Part shown: positions 6,103 through 6,680 of the stretch, in pieces
How positions within the stretch are numbered: position 1 is the stretch's first letter
How the letters are laid out: each line of letters opens with the position of its first letter
Assembly (NCBI GenBank): GCA_947259435.1
Contig: CAMYMP010000254.1
Location: 1 to 6,680 of the forward strand
Direction of reading: 5' to 3'
DNA from: an uncultured Woeseiaceae bacterium
GTDB taxonomy: Bacteria > Pseudomonadota > Gammaproteobacteria > Woeseiales > Woeseiaceae
DNA: 6,680 nucleotides
Notes under the pieces: generated by a model
Database searches by the model: none
Told to the model about the DNA's origin: nothing
The model's input: only the letters and a program-made list of their open reading frames with translations
Translations under genes and position numbers: made by a program

Positions 6103-6680
6103 ATGACTGAAGGCGCCGACCGGCCAAAAGGTAGTTCGCTGCGGCCGCTGCGCGCGCTGCTACCCTCGGCCGCCCAGCTCGCTCTGCCGGTCGCGGTTCG
6201 CTATCTGATTGATGGCGGCCTCGTTGCCGACGACCCGGCCAACATCAACAAGTATTTCCTCGGCCTCTTCGCCGTAGCAATGGCTTTCGGCACATTCGCG
6301 GCGCTGCGATTCTATCTCGTGAGCTGGCTCGGCGAGCGCGTCGTCGCGGACCTGCGCAACGCCGTTTACCGTCACGTGGTGCGGCTGGACCCGACCTTCT
6401 TCGAAGTCACGAAAACGGGCGAGGTGCTTTCCCGGCTCACGACTGACACAACGCTGATCCAGTCGATCTCCGGTACCGGAATATCCTTTGCGCTGCGCGC
6501 GGCACTGAACCTGACCGGCGCGACCGTGATGCTCGCCGTCACGAGCCCGAAACTTACCGGCATGATATTTCTGCTCGTGCCGCTTGTCATCGTGCCGATC
6601 ATCATTATCGGCCGCCGCGTTCGGGTGCTGTCGAGAGCAAGCCAGGACCGCATCGCTGACAGCAGCGGCCTGGCCGGAGA
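6103..6680 (+). CDS. ABC exporter (MsbA-related, permease-ATPase type), 5' part, apparent deletion in first membrane helix
   Basis: The first 192 codons of a half-transporter of the ABC subfamily B exporter type; the nucleotide-binding domain lies beyond the window. The recognised membrane-domain signature includes RFYLVSWLGERVVADLR (69-85), LDPTFFEVTKTGEVLSRL (95-112), TTDTTLIQS (113-121), TSPKLT (147-152) and GRRVRVLSRASQDRIAD (170-186). Membrane segments are seen at about 51-76, 129-147 and 150-170. This wording fits the MsbA-related permease/ATP-binding group, whose substrate is generally unassigned. The N-terminus is odd: LRALLP (17-21) runs straight into SAAQLALPVAVRYLIDGG (22-39). Relatives have about 20 more residues between these, a basic FxRPYR-like stretch and the first half of helix 1; the junction is near base 6165. 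The ATG at 6103 is the only reasonable start, since an in-frame TGA lies at 6097-6099. Function may be lost if the deletion is real. Confidence 0.85.
   Translation, partial: MTEGADRPKGSSLRPLRALLPSAAQLALPVAVRYLIDGGLVADDPANINKYFLGLFAVAMAFGTFAALRFYLVSWLGERVVADLRNAVYRHVVRLDPTFFEVTKTGEVLSRLTTDTTLIQSISGTGISFALRAALNLTGATVMLAVTSPKLTGMIFLLVPLVIVPIIIIGRRVRVLSRASQDRIADSSGLAG

Noticed and set aside
1..6680. CRISPR arrays, tRNA or rRNA genes, insertion sequences and long repeats.
   Set aside because: Coding sequence fills nearly the whole window and no regular repeat array, cloverleaf-like block or transposase was seen by eye.

Overview
The window comes from a GC-rich, tightly packed bacterial chromosome, most likely a proteobacterium and probably a gammaproteobacterium. 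This is inferred from protein character, Shine-Dalgarno-led overlapping genes, an outer-membrane-type lipoprotein and an MsbA-related exporter; no rRNA or other phylogenetic marker is present, so the assignment is tentative.

Bases 1-4635 hold one plus-strand, operon-like series of five genes: the C-terminal end of a probable fold-type II PLP enzyme, a YgeY-type M20 amidohydrolase, a YgeW-type carbamoyltransferase, a carbamate kinase, and a zinc-ribbon threonine-synthase-like PLP enzyme. Junctions are tight (4-base ATGA and GTGA overlaps, then gaps of 15 and 13 bases). The gene content resembles the ygeW-ygeX-ygeY-yqeA block of E. coli, which is linked to anaerobic purine/urate breakdown and ureido-compound catabolism. 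The inferred scheme is that the M20 enzyme trims an amide or ureido substrate, the carbamoyltransferase runs in the phosphorolytic direction to give carbamoyl phosphate, carbamate kinase uses that to make ATP plus NH3 and CO2, and the PLP enzymes deaminate or otherwise process the amino acid product. No ygeX-type diaminopropionate ammonia-lyase is recognised; two other PLP enzymes occupy the neighbourhood.

Bases 4642-6042 on the minus strand encode an LCAT/PDAT-like alpha/beta-hydrolase lipoprotein, convergent with the operon and separated from it by only 6 bases. After a 60-base divergent gap, a plus-strand MsbA-related ABC exporter starts at 6103 and runs off the window.

The most unusual observation is that two plus-strand genes each seem to lack an N-proximal block without loss of frame. 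The threonine-synthase-like protein lacks roughly 25-30 residues just before its PLP lysine, where the family has a TPL/KDE segment. The ABC exporter lacks roughly 20 residues covering the start of its first membrane helix. These may be real in-frame deletions, strain variants or assembly faults; alignment and reads would decide.
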